Assembly (NCBI GenBank): GCA_963753575.1
Contig: CAVWCR010000003.1
Coordinates: 1,116,001-1,180,000, forward strand
Direction of reading: 5' to 3'
Length of the DNA: 64,000 nucleotides
Source: VAZQ01 sp963753575
Lineage (GTDB): Bacteria > Pseudomonadota > Alphaproteobacteria > Rhizobiales > Xanthobacteraceae
This document shows positions 1 to 8,269 of this stretch, in pieces. A program made the position numbers and the translations under genes. Each line of letters starts with the position of its first letter. Positions within the stretch are counted from its first letter, which is position 1. The notes beneath the pieces are model-generated. The model had not been told where the DNA came from, made no database searches, and worked only from the letters and a program-made list of their open reading frames with translations.

Positions 1-1
1 C

Positions 2-529
2 ATTGACGTGTTCATGGACCTGCCGCTGCGCGCCGGCGAGCGTGCAACAATCCTGCTCGAGGATGCGGGCGCCGGACGGCCGATCGTGAGCCTTGTTTAC
101 ACAGGCGAGCCGGTGCGTTCCGCTCCGCTTCCGGAGCCCAAGCCGCTGCCACCCAATCCGCTGCCGGCACGGCTCGATTTGCGCAATGCCGTGCGCCACG
201 ATCTGCCGCTCGACAGCTTGGTGCCACTGCCGGCGCCGCTGCACGAACGGCCGCCGTTGCTCACCGTGCGGCGCGGACGCATCGTCGTGCTCGCGATCAA
301 CAACCGCAGCGAGGCGACGCAAACCGTCCACCTCCACGGCCATCATGTCCGGCTGCTCGATCGGCTCGACGACGGCTGGAAGCCCTATTGGCTCGACACC
401 ATCACGGTTCCCGCCCGCCAGACCGACCGCGTCGCGTTTCTCGCGGACAATCCTGGCAAGTGGCTGATCGAGGCGCAGGCCATCCACAGCGCCGCGGCCA
501 GGACGGCTGCCTGGTTCGCGGTCACTTGA
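2..529 (+). CDS. Multicopper-oxidase-like protein, C-terminal part (5' end outside window)
   Basis: The frame is open to the left edge, so the gene starts before the window; GTG at 8 is only the first possible start inside it. The C-terminal cupredoxin domain shows the block HLHGHH (about 310-345) followed by a beta-rich tail typical of the last domain of three-domain multicopper oxidases. Two things are missing: the first His of the HPxHLHGH motif is replaced (QTVHLHGH), and the final HCHxxxHxxxM motif is absent, the tail reading KWLIEAQAIHSAAA. A type-1 copper site therefore cannot form in the usual way. This resembles copper-less family members such as FtsP/SufI, but the assignment to a subgroup is inference. 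It converges on the next gene with 3 bp between stops. Confidence 0.75.
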   Translation: MDVFMDLPLRAGERATILLEDAGAGRPIVSLVYTGEPVRSAPLPEPKPLPPNPLPARLDLRNAVRHDLPLDSLVPLPAPLHERPPLLTVRRGRIVVLAINNRSEATQTVHLHGHHVRLLDRLDDGWKPYWLDTITVPARQTDRVAFLADNPGKWLIEAQAIHSAAARTAAWFAVT

Positions 530-532
530 GCG

Positions 533-2035
533 TCAGCCGAGCTCCGTCACCAGCCGCCGATAGACCTGCGGCAAGGCTTCGGGCAGATCCTCCGCGATCA
601 AGCCCGGCCCTGCGACCGAACCGGTCTCGCCGTGCAGCCAGACCGCGGCGGACGTCGCTTCGAACGCCGGCATGCGCTGGGCCAACAGGCCCGCAATAAA
701 GCCTGCCAGCACGTCGCCCGCGCCGGCGGTCGCGAGCCATGGCGGCGCATTCATGGTGATAGCGGCACGCCGATCGGGCGCCGCCACGACTGTATCGGAT
801 CCCTTGATGAGAACGACCGCGCCAGCGCAGCCAGCCGCCGCGCGCGCCCGCACGAGCTTCGATCCGATCCTGGGGACATCATCGACGCGCTCGAACAGGG
901 TCTTGAACTCGCCCTCGTGCGGCGTCAGCACGGTTGCCGACGGAGCGCGACTGCGGATCGCACTGAACAGCGCCTGCGGCTCCTCGGCAAAGCTCGTGAG
1001 CGCATCCGCATCGAGCACGACCGCTCGCTCACCGCTGAGCGCCGTGGCAACCATTTCGCGCATAGCTTGCCCGACGCCGCCGCCCGGCCCGAGCACGACA
1101 ACATTGCGGCGCGCATCGGCCATGAAGGCCGAGAGCTCGGCCGCGCCATCGACCGGACGAACCATCACCGCAAGACTGGCCGCGGCATTGACCGCGAGCG
1201 CCTCGCGTGGCGACGCAATCGTCACCAGGCCGGCGCCAGCCCGCAACGCGCCGCGCGCCGCCATGCGCGCCGCACCGGTCGATGCGAGAGCGCCGGAGAC
1301 GACGACCGCATGGCCGCGGGAATATTTGTGTCCGCCCGCACGCGGAACAGGGAAAAGCGCAGACCACAGTTCGGGCGCGTTGAGAAAAGCCTGCGGCCTG
1401 ATGGTCGCCAGCGTGGTTGCCGGGATGCCGATATCGACGACGGAGAGCTTGCCGCAGTGGAGCCGCCCCGGCAGCAGAACATGGCCGGGCTTGCGCCGGA
1501 AGAACGTAACGGTCTCGGCCGCGACGACAGCCGTCCCCATCACGGCGCCGCTCGTGCCGTTGATGCCGCTTGGCAGATCGACCGCGTAGATGCGCGCGCC
1601 CAACTCGTTCATCGCCGTGATCAGATCGCGAGCAACACCGTCCACCGGCCGGTCGAGGCCGGCGCCAAACAAGGCGTCCACGATCGCGTCAGCGGGCTTG
1701 CCGGAAATAGTCGCAGGCGTTGCCGACTCGATTGCGCCGCCAAAGCGCTGAGCCGTCAGCGCCGCGTCTCCTTTAAGCCGGTCGACGCTGCCCAAGAGCA
1801 GGAGCCGCACAGTGTAGCCGCGTTCAACCAGAAGCCGTGCCGCAACAAAGCCATCGCCTCCGTTGTTGCCGGGGCCTGCGACCACTATGACGCGGGCTGC
1901 GACGGGATGGCTGGCCGCAACACAGTCTGCAACCGCCCGTCCGGCATTTTCCATCAGCGTGATGCCGGCGACCCCACCGGCAATCGTAAGGCGGTCGGCC
2001 TCGGCCATCTCGGCGGTAGTCAGGAGTTCGATCAT
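533..2035 (-). CDS. nnr: Bifunctional NAD(P)H-hydrate epimerase / ADP-dependent NAD(P)H-hydrate dehydratase
   Basis: A 500-residue YjeF fusion. The N-terminal epimerase half (about 1-210) shows the YjeF_N pattern with VVAGPGNNGGDGFVAARLL. The C-terminal ribokinase-like dehydratase half (about 225-495) contains VLTPHEGEF, VVLIKGSDTVV and the ATP/ADP-binding TAGAGDVLAGFIAGLLAQ. The pair repairs hydrated NAD(P)H: the first half epimerises NAD(P)HX, the second dehydrates the S form using ADP. Length fits the bacterial fusion. It is transcribed divergently from glnB; in proteobacteria this gene is often beside glnB/glnA. The start MIELLTTAEMAEADRL is the natural family N-terminus. Confidence 0.93.
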   Translation of the reverse strand: MIELLTTAEMAEADRLTIAGGVAGITLMENAGRAVADCVAASHPVAARVIVVAGPGNNGGDGFVAARLLVERGYTVRLLLLGSVDRLKGDAALTAQRFGGAIESATPATISGKPADAIVDALFGAGLDRPVDGVARDLITAMNELGARIYAVDLPSGINGTSGAVMGTAVVAAETVTFFRRKPGHVLLPGRLHCGKLSVVDIGIPATTLATIRPQAFLNAPELWSALFPVPRAGGHKYSRGHAVVVSGALASTGAARMAARGALRAGAGLVTIASPREALAVNAAASLAVMVRPVDGAAELSAFMADARRNVVVLGPGGGVGQAMREMVATALSGERAVVLDADALTSFAEEPQALFSAIRSRAPSATVLTPHEGEFKTLFERVDDVPRIGSKLVRARAAAGCAGAVVLIKGSDTVVAAPDRRAAITMNAPPWLATAGAGDVLAGFIAGLLAQRMPAFEATSAAVWLHGETGSVAGPGLIAEDLPEALPQVYRRLVTELG

Positions 2036-2241
2036 CTCGGAACAGTACCGACCAGCCCGAACGTGAACAATGTGCCCGATTCAACGGGCACTTACGCCAT
2101 CGGTAGTGGCCTCAAACCGGCTGGTTAGCAAATAGGCAGAGTGCTAAAGTTTTGGACAGAAGCTGGAGCAGCATCTGCCTGCTCCACTGGCGGTCGGGTA
2201 TAAGCCTCTGATAGCACGCCAATTTCTGGTCGGGCAGGGCT

Positions 2242-2257
2242 TGGCACGGAGCCTGCT
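2242..2257 (+). promoter_or_regulatory. Candidate sigma-54 (-24/-12) promoter of glnB-glnA
   Basis: TGGCAC, five bases, then CTGCT matches the sigma-54 consensus TGGCAC-N5-TTGCW at all but one position, with the invariant GG and GC ten bases apart. It lies 53 bp before the glnB start. NtrC-activated sigma-54 promoters are the known way of controlling glnB-glnA in proteobacteria. A 7-bp inverted repeat (GGAGCAG 2165-2171, CTGCTCC 2179-2185) sits about 60 bp upstream, where an enhancer could lie, but it is not a clear NtrC site. Confidence 0.65.
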
Positions 2258-2309
2258 AACCGACAGCCGGCTCAACCTATCCACGGGCCCGCTGGGAGAT
2301 GCAATTGCG

Positions 2310-2648
2310 ATGAAGAAGATCGAGGCGATCATCAAGCCTTTCAAACTCGACGAGGTGAAGGAGGCGCTGCAGGAGGTCGGATTACAGGGCATTACCGTTA
2401 CCGAGGCCAAGGGCTTTGGCCGACAGAAAGGGCATACCGAGCTCTACCGCGGCGCCGAGTACGTCGTCGATTTTCTCCCGAAGGTGAAGATCGAGATTGT
2501 GCTCGGCGACGACATGGTCGAAAAAGCCGTCGAGGCGATCCGTCGCGCCGCCCAGACTGGGCGGATCGGTGACGGCAAGATCTTCGTCTCGAACATCGAG
2601 GAAGCAATCCGGATCAGGACGGGGGAGTCCGGACTCGATGCCATCTAA
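2310..2648 (+). CDS. glnB: Nitrogen regulatory protein P-II
   Basis: A 112-residue PII signal protein. It begins MKKIEAIIKPFKLDEV, the classic N-terminus, so the in-frame upstream starts are rejected. The T-loop carries the uridylylation tyrosine in RGAEY, and the ATP-binding B-loop is TGRIGDGKIF. PII senses 2-oxoglutarate, ATP/ADP and, through uridylylation by GlnD, glutamine; it then controls GlnE and NtrB. It is followed 64 bp later by glnA in the same direction, the normal glnBA arrangement. Confidence 0.97.
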   Translation: MKKIEAIIKPFKLDEVKEALQEVGLQGITVTEAKGFGRQKGHTELYRGAEYVVDFLPKVKIEIVLGDDMVEKAVEAIRRAAQTGRIGDGKIFVSNIEEAIRIRTGESGLDAI

Positions 2649-2712
2649 CACAGCCTATCCCGTACGGTCTCTCCGAAATCGAGGTCGTGTTCCGAGAAAG
2701 GGTATGTAATCC

Positions 2713-4122
2713 ATGACGACGGCCAAAGACGTTATGCAAATGATCAAGGACAACGACGTGAAATACGTCGATTTCCGATTCACCGATCCACGCGGGAAAT
2801 GGCAGCACGTAACGTTCGATGTCACTCTGATTGAGGAAGAGACTTTTGCCGAAGGACAGATGTTCGACGGCTCGTCGATCGCGGGTTGGAAAGCGATCAA
2901 CGAGTTGGACATGAATTTGATGCCGGATCCGGCATCGGCCACCATCGATCCGTTCTTTGCAGAGACGACGTTGTCGCTGGTCTGCGACGTACTCGAACCC
3001 ACCACGGGCGAGCCCTACAACCGCGACCCGCGCGGCATTGCCAAGAAGGCCGAAGGCTACGCCAAGGCTTCGGGCGTGGGTGACACGATCTTCTTCGGAC
3101 CGGAAGCCGAGTTCTTCATCTTCGACGACGTGAAGTACTCAGCACAGCCCTACAACACCGGCTTCAAACTCGATTCGACCGAGCTGCCGACCAATTCCGA
3201 TACCGAGTACGAAGGCGGCAATCTCGGGCATCACATCGGTTTCAAGAAGGGCTACTTCCCGGTTCCACCGCAGGACTCTGCCCAGGACATCCGCTCCGAG
3301 ATGCTCGGGGCGATGGCCAAGATGGGCTGCGTCGTGGAAAAGCATCACCACGAGGTGGCCTCCGCGCAGCACGAGCTCGGCCTCAAGTTCTCGCCGCTCA
3401 CCGTGATGGCTGACCGCCTGATGATCTACAAGTACTGCATCCACCAGGTCGCCAACATCTACGGCAAGACCGCGACTTTCATGCCGAAGCCGGTCTACGG
3501 CGACAACGGCTCAGGCATGCACTGCCACCAGTCGATCTGGAAGGAAGGCAAGCCGGTCTTCGCCGGCAACAAATACGCCGACCTCTCGGAGACATGCCTT
3601 TCGTATATCGCGGGCATCATCAAACACGCCAAAGCGATCAACGCCTTCACCAACCCGACAACCAATTCCTACAAGCGTCTGGTGCCGGGCTTCGAGGCGC
3701 CGGTGCTGCTCGCCTACTCGGCGCGCAATCGCTCGGCCTCCTGCCGCATTCCCTACACCACCAACCCCAAGGCCAAGCGCGTCGAGGTTCGCTTCCCCGA
3801 TCCGCTATGCAACCCCTATCTCGGCTTCGCCGCGATGCTGATGGCGGGAATGGACGGCATCAAGAACAGGCTCGATCCGGGACCGGCGATCGACAAGGAC
3901 CTGTACGATCTGCCCAAGGCTGAGCTGCAGCAGATTCCCACCGTGTGCGGCTCGCTGCGCCAGGCGCTGGAAGAGCTCGACAAGGACCGCGACTTCCTCA
4001 AGGCCGGCGGCGTGTTCGACGACGACTTCATCGACAGCTACATCGAGCTGAAGATGCAGGAAGTGATCCGCTTCGAGCACACCCCGCATCCGGTCGAGTT
4101 CGAGATGTACTACTCGGCCTGA
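2713..4122 (+). CDS. glnA: Glutamine synthetase type I
   Basis: A 469-residue GSI enzyme making glutamine from glutamate, ammonia and ATP. Visible motifs are FDGSSIAGWK, the metal/glutamate-binding GPEAEFFIFDD, NGSGMHCHQSIWK, NPTTNSYKRLVPG and the adenylylation site DLYDLP near residue 400, marking the beta subtype that GlnE can switch off. Length and order match the family from end to end. A GC-rich hairpin with a T run follows the stop. Confidence 0.98.
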   Translation: MTTAKDVMQMIKDNDVKYVDFRFTDPRGKWQHVTFDVTLIEEETFAEGQMFDGSSIAGWKAINELDMNLMPDPASATIDPFFAETTLSLVCDVLEPTTGEPYNRDPRGIAKKAEGYAKASGVGDTIFFGPEAEFFIFDDVKYSAQPYNTGFKLDSTELPTNSDTEYEGGNLGHHIGFKKGYFPVPPQDSAQDIRSEMLGAMAKMGCVVEKHHHEVASAQHELGLKFSPLTVMADRLMIYKYCIHQVANIYGKTATFMPKPVYGDNGSGMHCHQSIWKEGKPVFAGNKYADLSETCLSYIAGIIKHAKAINAFTNPTTNSYKRLVPGFEAPVLLAYSARNRSASCRIPYTTNPKAKRVEVRFPDPLCNPYLGFAAMLMAGMDGIKNRLDPGPAIDKDLYDLPKAELQQIPTVCGSLRQALEELDKDRDFLKAGGVFDDDFIDSYIELKMQEVIRFEHTPHPVEFEMYYSA

Positions 4123-4151
4123 TCTTTCGGGAAACAAGACACGCGAATGCA

Positions 4152-4177
4152 CGGGGCGCCTTGCGGCGCCCCGTTTT
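4152..4177 (+). terminator. Rho-independent terminator of glnA
   Basis: A perfect 9-bp stem (4152-4160 with 4165-4173, loop TTGC) is followed directly by TTTT, 30 bp after the glnA stop. The next gene lies on the other strand, so it may serve both sides. Confidence 0.85.
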
Positions 4178-4208
4178 GCCATGCAGCACTATTGCAAGCC
4201 GAGCTGAA

Positions 4209-4661
4209 TTACGATGCGGGCTGAAGCAGCGGCGCCTTCTCCTTGGCGGCTTCTTCCGTGCTCGGCAGCGGCGCCGCGCCCTTCCACGGATGATCGGTGA
4301 TGTCGAACACGACGTTATCCGGCCCGCGAAACTTGGTCTCATAGAAGGTCGTGGTGCCGGGCGGCCGCCGTGCGAAGCAGGTCGCGCCGAGTTGCTCGAG
4401 CTTGTTGGTGAAGGCATCGACGTCCTCGACCAGCACCCCGAAGTGATGGATGCCGCGGAAGTCGAGGCCCGGCCCCTGATCCCAGCCGAACCGCAGGATC
4501 GCCACATTGATGGTCCCGTCGCTGAGGAAGACGCCATAGGAGGACCCCTCCCCCTTGGGCTCGGTCCGGCGCACCTCAACGAGGTCGAACGCCTGTTTGT
4601 AGAACTCGGCAGCGGCGTAAGGGTCTTCCGCCGCAATGGCGATGTGGCGCAGCTTCGGCAT
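4209..4661 (-). CDS. VOC (glyoxalase/bleomycin-resistance fold) family protein
   Basis: A 150-residue protein with the paired beta-alpha-beta-beta-beta modules of the vicinal oxygen chelate fold. MPKLRHIAIAAEDPYAAAEFYK opens module one and GIHHFGVLVEDVDAFTNKLE opens module two, with candidate metal ligands His in each (RHIA, HHFG) and Glu/Asp near the strand ends. Members include glyoxalase I, dioxygenases and epimerases; the substrate cannot be read from sequence. It stands alone, convergent with glnA. Confidence 0.8.
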   Translation of the reverse strand: MPKLRHIAIAAEDPYAAAEFYKQAFDLVEVRRTEPKGEGSSYGVFLSDGTINVAILRFGWDQGPGLDFRGIHHFGVLVEDVDAFTNKLEQLGATCFARRPPGTTTFYETKFRGPDNVVFDITDHPWKGAAPLPSTEEAAKEKAPLLQPAS

Positions 4662-4772
4662 TGGCGTCTCCTGCTCTCGGCCCGCGTTGTCAACGTAGAG
4701 GCCGTAAGGAAGGAAACAATAACATGCCCCGCCCCCAAACGAAGCCGGCGATGTGCTGCGGCGATGGTCGCT

Positions 4773-6026
4773 TCAGGCCGCTTGCGGCACCGATACTGGC
4801 GCTTTCGGCTGCCAGCCGATGTCCGTCGGGGCCGCTCCTGCGGCATCGATCGCCGCATCATCCGCCAGCTCGACGCGGTTGCGGCCGTTGCTCTTGGCGC
4901 GATAGAGGGCGCCATCAGCCCGGGCGAGCAAGGTCGCCATGTCGGTGCCGGGAGCGCCGCCGGCGACGCCGATACTCACCGTTGCGTCGAGCAGACATCC
5001 GGCCATCGAGGCGCCCGCCGCCGCGAACGCCCGGCGCACGCGCTCGGCCGCAATGGCGGCATCTGCGACCGTGCCGGGCAGGATGGCGGCAAACTCCTCG
5101 CCACCCAGGCGCCCCAGAATGTCGGAAGTGCGCAGGCTGGCGTTGGCGGACGCACCGAACAGCCGCAGCGCCTTGTCACCGACGCCGTGACCGAAGCGGT
5201 CGTTGATCGACTTGAAGTGGTCGAGATCGAACATCAGAACGCTGACCGGCTCGGCCTGCGGCGACCGCTGCCGGATCATCGCTTCGGCCGCATCCAGGAA
5301 GCCACGACGATTGAGCAAGCCAGTCAATTCGTCGGTCGACGCCGCATCCTTGTGAAGATTGACCACGTGTTCCTTGGCCATCACGAGGCCGATGAAAGCG
5401 GTGCCGACGACATAGAGCATCGTTTCGAGCACGAAGACCGCCATCCAGCCGCTGGCGAGCCCCATGAGCGCGCCGTCCGACGGCAGCACGCTCGACAGCA
5501 CGACCGGGCTCAGGAAGATGCCGCCGTGCAGGATCGGCACGAAGACCGCCGGCCAGCGGCGCAACAGGTGCCGGCGCCGCTCGCTCCAGAGCTCCTTCGA
5601 GGTCAGAAACGTATAGCTTGCCACGATCAGCGAGCTCAGCAGCATCCGCGCCGCGGTTGATTCGACGAAGGCGGGAAACATGCTGGCGATCATCCAAATC
5701 GTGGCGCCGGCCGCGAGCCCGCCCCAGAGCACATCACGACCATGGAAGAGGCGAGCGGCGCTCCAGATCATGCCGCACGACATGAACAGGAGCGCATTGG
5801 CAAAGCCCTGAGGCAGCGGTGGCGAGATCACGCTCTCGACACTCCAGATCGCGACCGAGAAGCCGCCGACCAGATAGGCGCATCCCCACCAGGCGAGCGC
5901 GCGCACGCGATCCTGCATCCAGGCAAACAGCAGGAACGTTCCCAAGAGCGTGGACACGCACGTCGCAACGATGAACATCGTCGAGATGTCCAGCGCGAAC
6001 AGCGAACTCGCGGCGCGATCCAACAT
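4773..6026 (-). CDS. Membrane-anchored diguanylate cyclase (GGDEF)
   Basis: About 417 residues. The N-terminal 210 residues hold six or so hydrophobic helices without a recognisable sensor domain. A GGDEF domain follows, with TDELTGLLNRRGFLD, FDLDHFKSINDRFGHGVGD and the active-site motif GRLGGEEFAAILPG. GGEEF is a functional variant, so c-di-GMP synthesis is likely. No obvious RxxD inhibitory site is seen five residues before it. The start at 6026 is preferred over the in-frame one at 6065 because AAAGGAG lies 8 bp upstream. Confidence 0.92.
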   Translation of the reverse strand: MLDRAASSLFALDISTMFIVATCVSTLLGTFLLFAWMQDRVRALAWWGCAYLVGGFSVAIWSVESVISPPLPQGFANALLFMSCGMIWSAARLFHGRDVLWGGLAAGATIWMIASMFPAFVESTAARMLLSSLIVASYTFLTSKELWSERRRHLLRRWPAVFVPILHGGIFLSPVVLSSVLPSDGALMGLASGWMAVFVLETMLYVVGTAFIGLVMAKEHVVNLHKDAASTDELTGLLNRRGFLDAAEAMIRQRSPQAEPVSVLMFDLDHFKSINDRFGHGVGDKALRLFGASANASLRTSDILGRLGGEEFAAILPGTVADAAIAAERVRRAFAAAGASMAGCLLDATVSIGVAGGAPGTDMATLLARADGALYRAKSNGRNRVELADDAAIDAAGAAPTDIGWQPKAPVSVPQAA

Positions 6027-6453
6027 GGCGAAGGCTCCTTTGCGCAGATGCGCGGCAGCCCCCATACCAGCTTTCGACGTTAATGCGCGGAAACTCTGTT
6101 TTCAGGCTTTGCGCCTGCTTTGACGGATCGCACGCCTTTTCGAGAGTAATATGCGCAAAACGTGTTAATGCACGTACACAATTTGCGTGCTCAGTAGCTT
6201 TCTGCGGCCTCGTCATGCCGGCACCGCTGATCTTGATTCAAATTCGATGCACCGAGGCGGTGCGGCCGCACCGGCCAGAACCCTCCGCAGGCCGGCCGTC
6301 GCAGGAATGCGTTTCAGTTGCAACAGACTCTATAGTGATGGCAGCGCGCGATCACCCTTGTGGCGCCATCGGCGCAAAACTAAGCTTGCCGCCACCGCAC
6401 TCGCGGAACCAATGGCCCCTCGGGCCAGCAAACGACGATCAGGGAGACGCCCC
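6027..6453. other. Intergenic region between divergent genes
   Basis: 427 bp with no convincing gene. It is more AT-rich around 6100-6250 than its neighbours and should hold promoters for the GGDEF gene and the 6454 operon, but no clear -35/-10 pair or repeat could be picked out. Confidence 0.5.
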
Positions 6454-7191
6454 ATGATGCGGCTTCACCAGTTGGCTGCAGCCTTGTTCGCGGTTCTCAC
6501 CGTCCTTGCGGCGGATCCGATATCCGTCGCGCGTGCGGCGCCGGCGGGCGAACGCTTCGAGGTCACGAGCCTCAAAGCCGCCCGGCCGACCCTGACGAAC
6601 ACGCTCGATGCGGTGCAAAAGCGCGAAGCCGCGCGCGCCCGGGAATCCTTCGAGGCCTATGACTCGGCCTGGAACGGCATCGAATTCTACGTCAGCACCC
6701 GCAGCCGGCCGATGTACGACCTGCTGGAGCATCAGTACCAGCCCAAGATCAACAAGGCCCTGGAAGCGCCGAACCCGGATTTTGCCGCGCTCGTCCCGGA
6801 GGTCCAGGGCATGCTGGCGAAATTCGACGAGTTCGTCGCCATGGTCGAGAAGGCGGCCCCGCTCAATCCGCTGTTCGACGACGTCGCCCGGCTGCGCATC
6901 GTGCGGGCGCATCTGCGCGAGGTTCCCCCGGCGCTCAAGGCCGGCAACCTCGCCAAGGCGCGCAAGTCGTTCAAGGCGTTTGACGACAACTGGGACAGCA
7001 TCGAGGATCTGGTCAAGGCCCGCTCCTCCGACGCCTACGTGGCGATCGAGAAGGGCATGATCGAGATCGACGACGTGCTGACGCCGGAGAAGCCCGACAT
7101 CGCCAAGGCCACGGGCTTGGTCAACGACGTGCTGCGTCGATACAACGCGGTGCTGGCCGAAATCGCGAAGGAAGCGCGCGCCGCGCGCTAG
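6454..7191 (+). CDS. Exported protein with two tandem helical repeats, possibly FTR1 periplasmic-domain-like
   Basis: 245 residues with a signal peptide ending near residue 28 (ARA-AP). The mature part is all-helical and contains an internal duplication: residues about 60-95 (ARESFEAYDSAWNGIE then MYDLLE) and about 168-203 (ARKSFKAFDDNWDSIE then AYVAIE). The pattern of aromatic, W-x-x-IE and Y-x-x-IE resembles the periplasmic helical region of some FTR1-type iron permeases, but no permease is here, so this is only a hint. Start chosen at ATG 6454 with AGGGAG 7 bp upstream. It begins a three-gene run with a 4-TM protein and a helix-hairpin-helix protein. Confidence 0.7.
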   Translation: MMRLHQLAAALFAVLTVLAADPISVARAAPAGERFEVTSLKAARPTLTNTLDAVQKREAARARESFEAYDSAWNGIEFYVSTRSRPMYDLLEHQYQPKINKALEAPNPDFAALVPEVQGMLAKFDEFVAMVEKAAPLNPLFDDVARLRIVRAHLREVPPALKAGNLAKARKSFKAFDDNWDSIEDLVKARSSDAYVAIEKGMIEIDDVLTPEKPDIAKATGLVNDVLRRYNAVLAEIAKEARAAR

Positions 7192-7283
7192 CGACTTTCG
7201 CATTGCGAAACCGCGGCGCCTGGTCCTGCGACATGGGGCCATGCGCCCAAATTGAACACGATCGAATGGTAGAGGCGCCAAAC

Positions 7284-7739
7284 ATGGAAGCGCAGCCGCA
7301 ACAGGCGGGCGCCGACACCCTCGGCCTGCTCCGCTTATGGATTCTCGGCGTGCTGGTGCTCGGCCTCCTGGGAACCATCACCGAGCTCATCCTGCTCAGT
7401 CATTACGAGCAGCCGGTGCAGCTCGTGCCGGTCGTGCTGATCGCGCTCGCGCTCATCGTGCTGGCCTGGCACGCGAAGGCACGCAATGCCGCGAGCCTGC
7501 GGGTTCTGCTCGGCCTGATGGTGCTGTTCGTGCTGGCGGGCTTCGCCGGCTTTGTGGCGCACTTCCACGGCTCGGCTGAATTCCAGCTCGATCTCGAGCC
7601 GTCGATCTCGACCTGGGACCTGCTGATCAAGGTCCTGCAGGCCAAGGCGCCGCCGCTGCTCGCGCCCGGCATGATGATGCAGCTCGGGCTGCTTGGCCTT
7701 GCCTATGTGTTTTCCGATTCACGCTATCGAAGGAGCTGA
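7284..7739 (+). CDS. Four-helix membrane protein of unknown function
   Basis: About 151 residues with four hydrophobic segments (LLRLWILGVLVLGLLG, LVPVVLIALALIVLAW, VLLGLMVLFVLAGFAGF, LAPGMMMQLGLLGLAYVF). The loop after helix three holds HFHGSAEFQLDLEP, which could bind a metal or sit at the membrane surface. Start is uncertain between ATG 7284 (AGAGG 8 bp upstream) and ATG 7266. It lies between, and in the same direction as, an exported helical protein and a secreted HhH protein, so a joint role is likely. Confidence 0.7.
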   Translation: MEAQPQQAGADTLGLLRLWILGVLVLGLLGTITELILLSHYEQPVQLVPVVLIALALIVLAWHAKARNAASLRVLLGLMVLFVLAGFAGFVAHFHGSAEFQLDLEPSISTWDLLIKVLQAKAPPLLAPGMMMQLGLLGLAYVFSDSRYRRS

Positions 7740-7743
7740 TTGC

Positions 7744-8229
7744 ATGAACACGACATGCATGAACACGACGCACCGGGTGTTCGGCGCAATCGTTCGCGTC
7801 ATGGCGTTGCTGACACTGCTGGCAGCGCCCGCTGGCGCCCAGAGCAATGCCGGACTGGTCGATCCCAACAAGGCGGCCGAGAGCGAGCTGCAGGCGCTGC
7901 CGCACATGACCCCCGCGATCGTGACAGCGATGCTGGAACGGCGCCCGTTTACGACCATCCTCGACCTCAACAAGTTCCTGTTGGAGCAAAAGCTCACCGC
8001 CGAACAGGCGCGCGCCTTCTACGGCAAGGCATTCGTGAAGATCAATCTGAACACCGGCAAGCGCGAGGAATTCCTGCTCATTCCCCGCGTCGGCTCGCGC
8101 ATGGCCACCGAACTGATGGAATATCGGCCGTGGAAGACCTGGGCGCAGTTCGACAAGGAGATCGGCAAATATGTCGGCCAGCAGGAGGTGAACCGGCTGA
8201 AGCAATACGTGTTCCTGCCGCCGAGCTGA
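7744..8229 (+). CDS. Exported helix-hairpin-helix (ComEA-like) protein
   Basis: 161 residues with a signal peptide (hydrophobic run, cleavage near AGAQS). Two helix-hairpin-helix modules follow, beginning VDPNKAAESELQALPHMTP and KINLNTGKREEFLLIPRVG, the ComEA pattern of I/V-N-x-N-x-A. ComEA proteins bind DNA in the periplasm during uptake, but similar exported HhH proteins also occur beside redox and metal genes. Start at 7744 with AGGAG 8 bp upstream; the stop of the previous gene is 4 bp away, so the two are translationally close. No other competence genes are in the window. Confidence 0.8.
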   Translation: MNTTCMNTTHRVFGAIVRVMALLTLLAAPAGAQSNAGLVDPNKAAESELQALPHMTPAIVTAMLERRPFTTILDLNKFLLEQKLTAEQARAFYGKAFVKINLNTGKREEFLLIPRVGSRMATELMEYRPWKTWAQFDKEIGKYVGQQEVNRLKQYVFLPPS

Positions 8230-8269
8230 GGGACGCCGGCCGTCTTCGCGGGCGGCCCGACATTCGCCT

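Noticed and set aside
632..2128. Large open frame on the plus strand opposite nnr
   Set aside because: Mirror-frame artefact of high-GC coding DNA; the minus-strand protein has clear YjeF motifs.
3945..5660. 571-codon plus-strand frame opposite VOC and GGDEF genes
   Set aside because: Composition is that of an antisense shadow and it crosses the glnA end and terminator.
7744..8229. Competence locus
   Set aside because: The HhH protein resembles ComEA but no ComEC, ComF or pilus genes are in the window.
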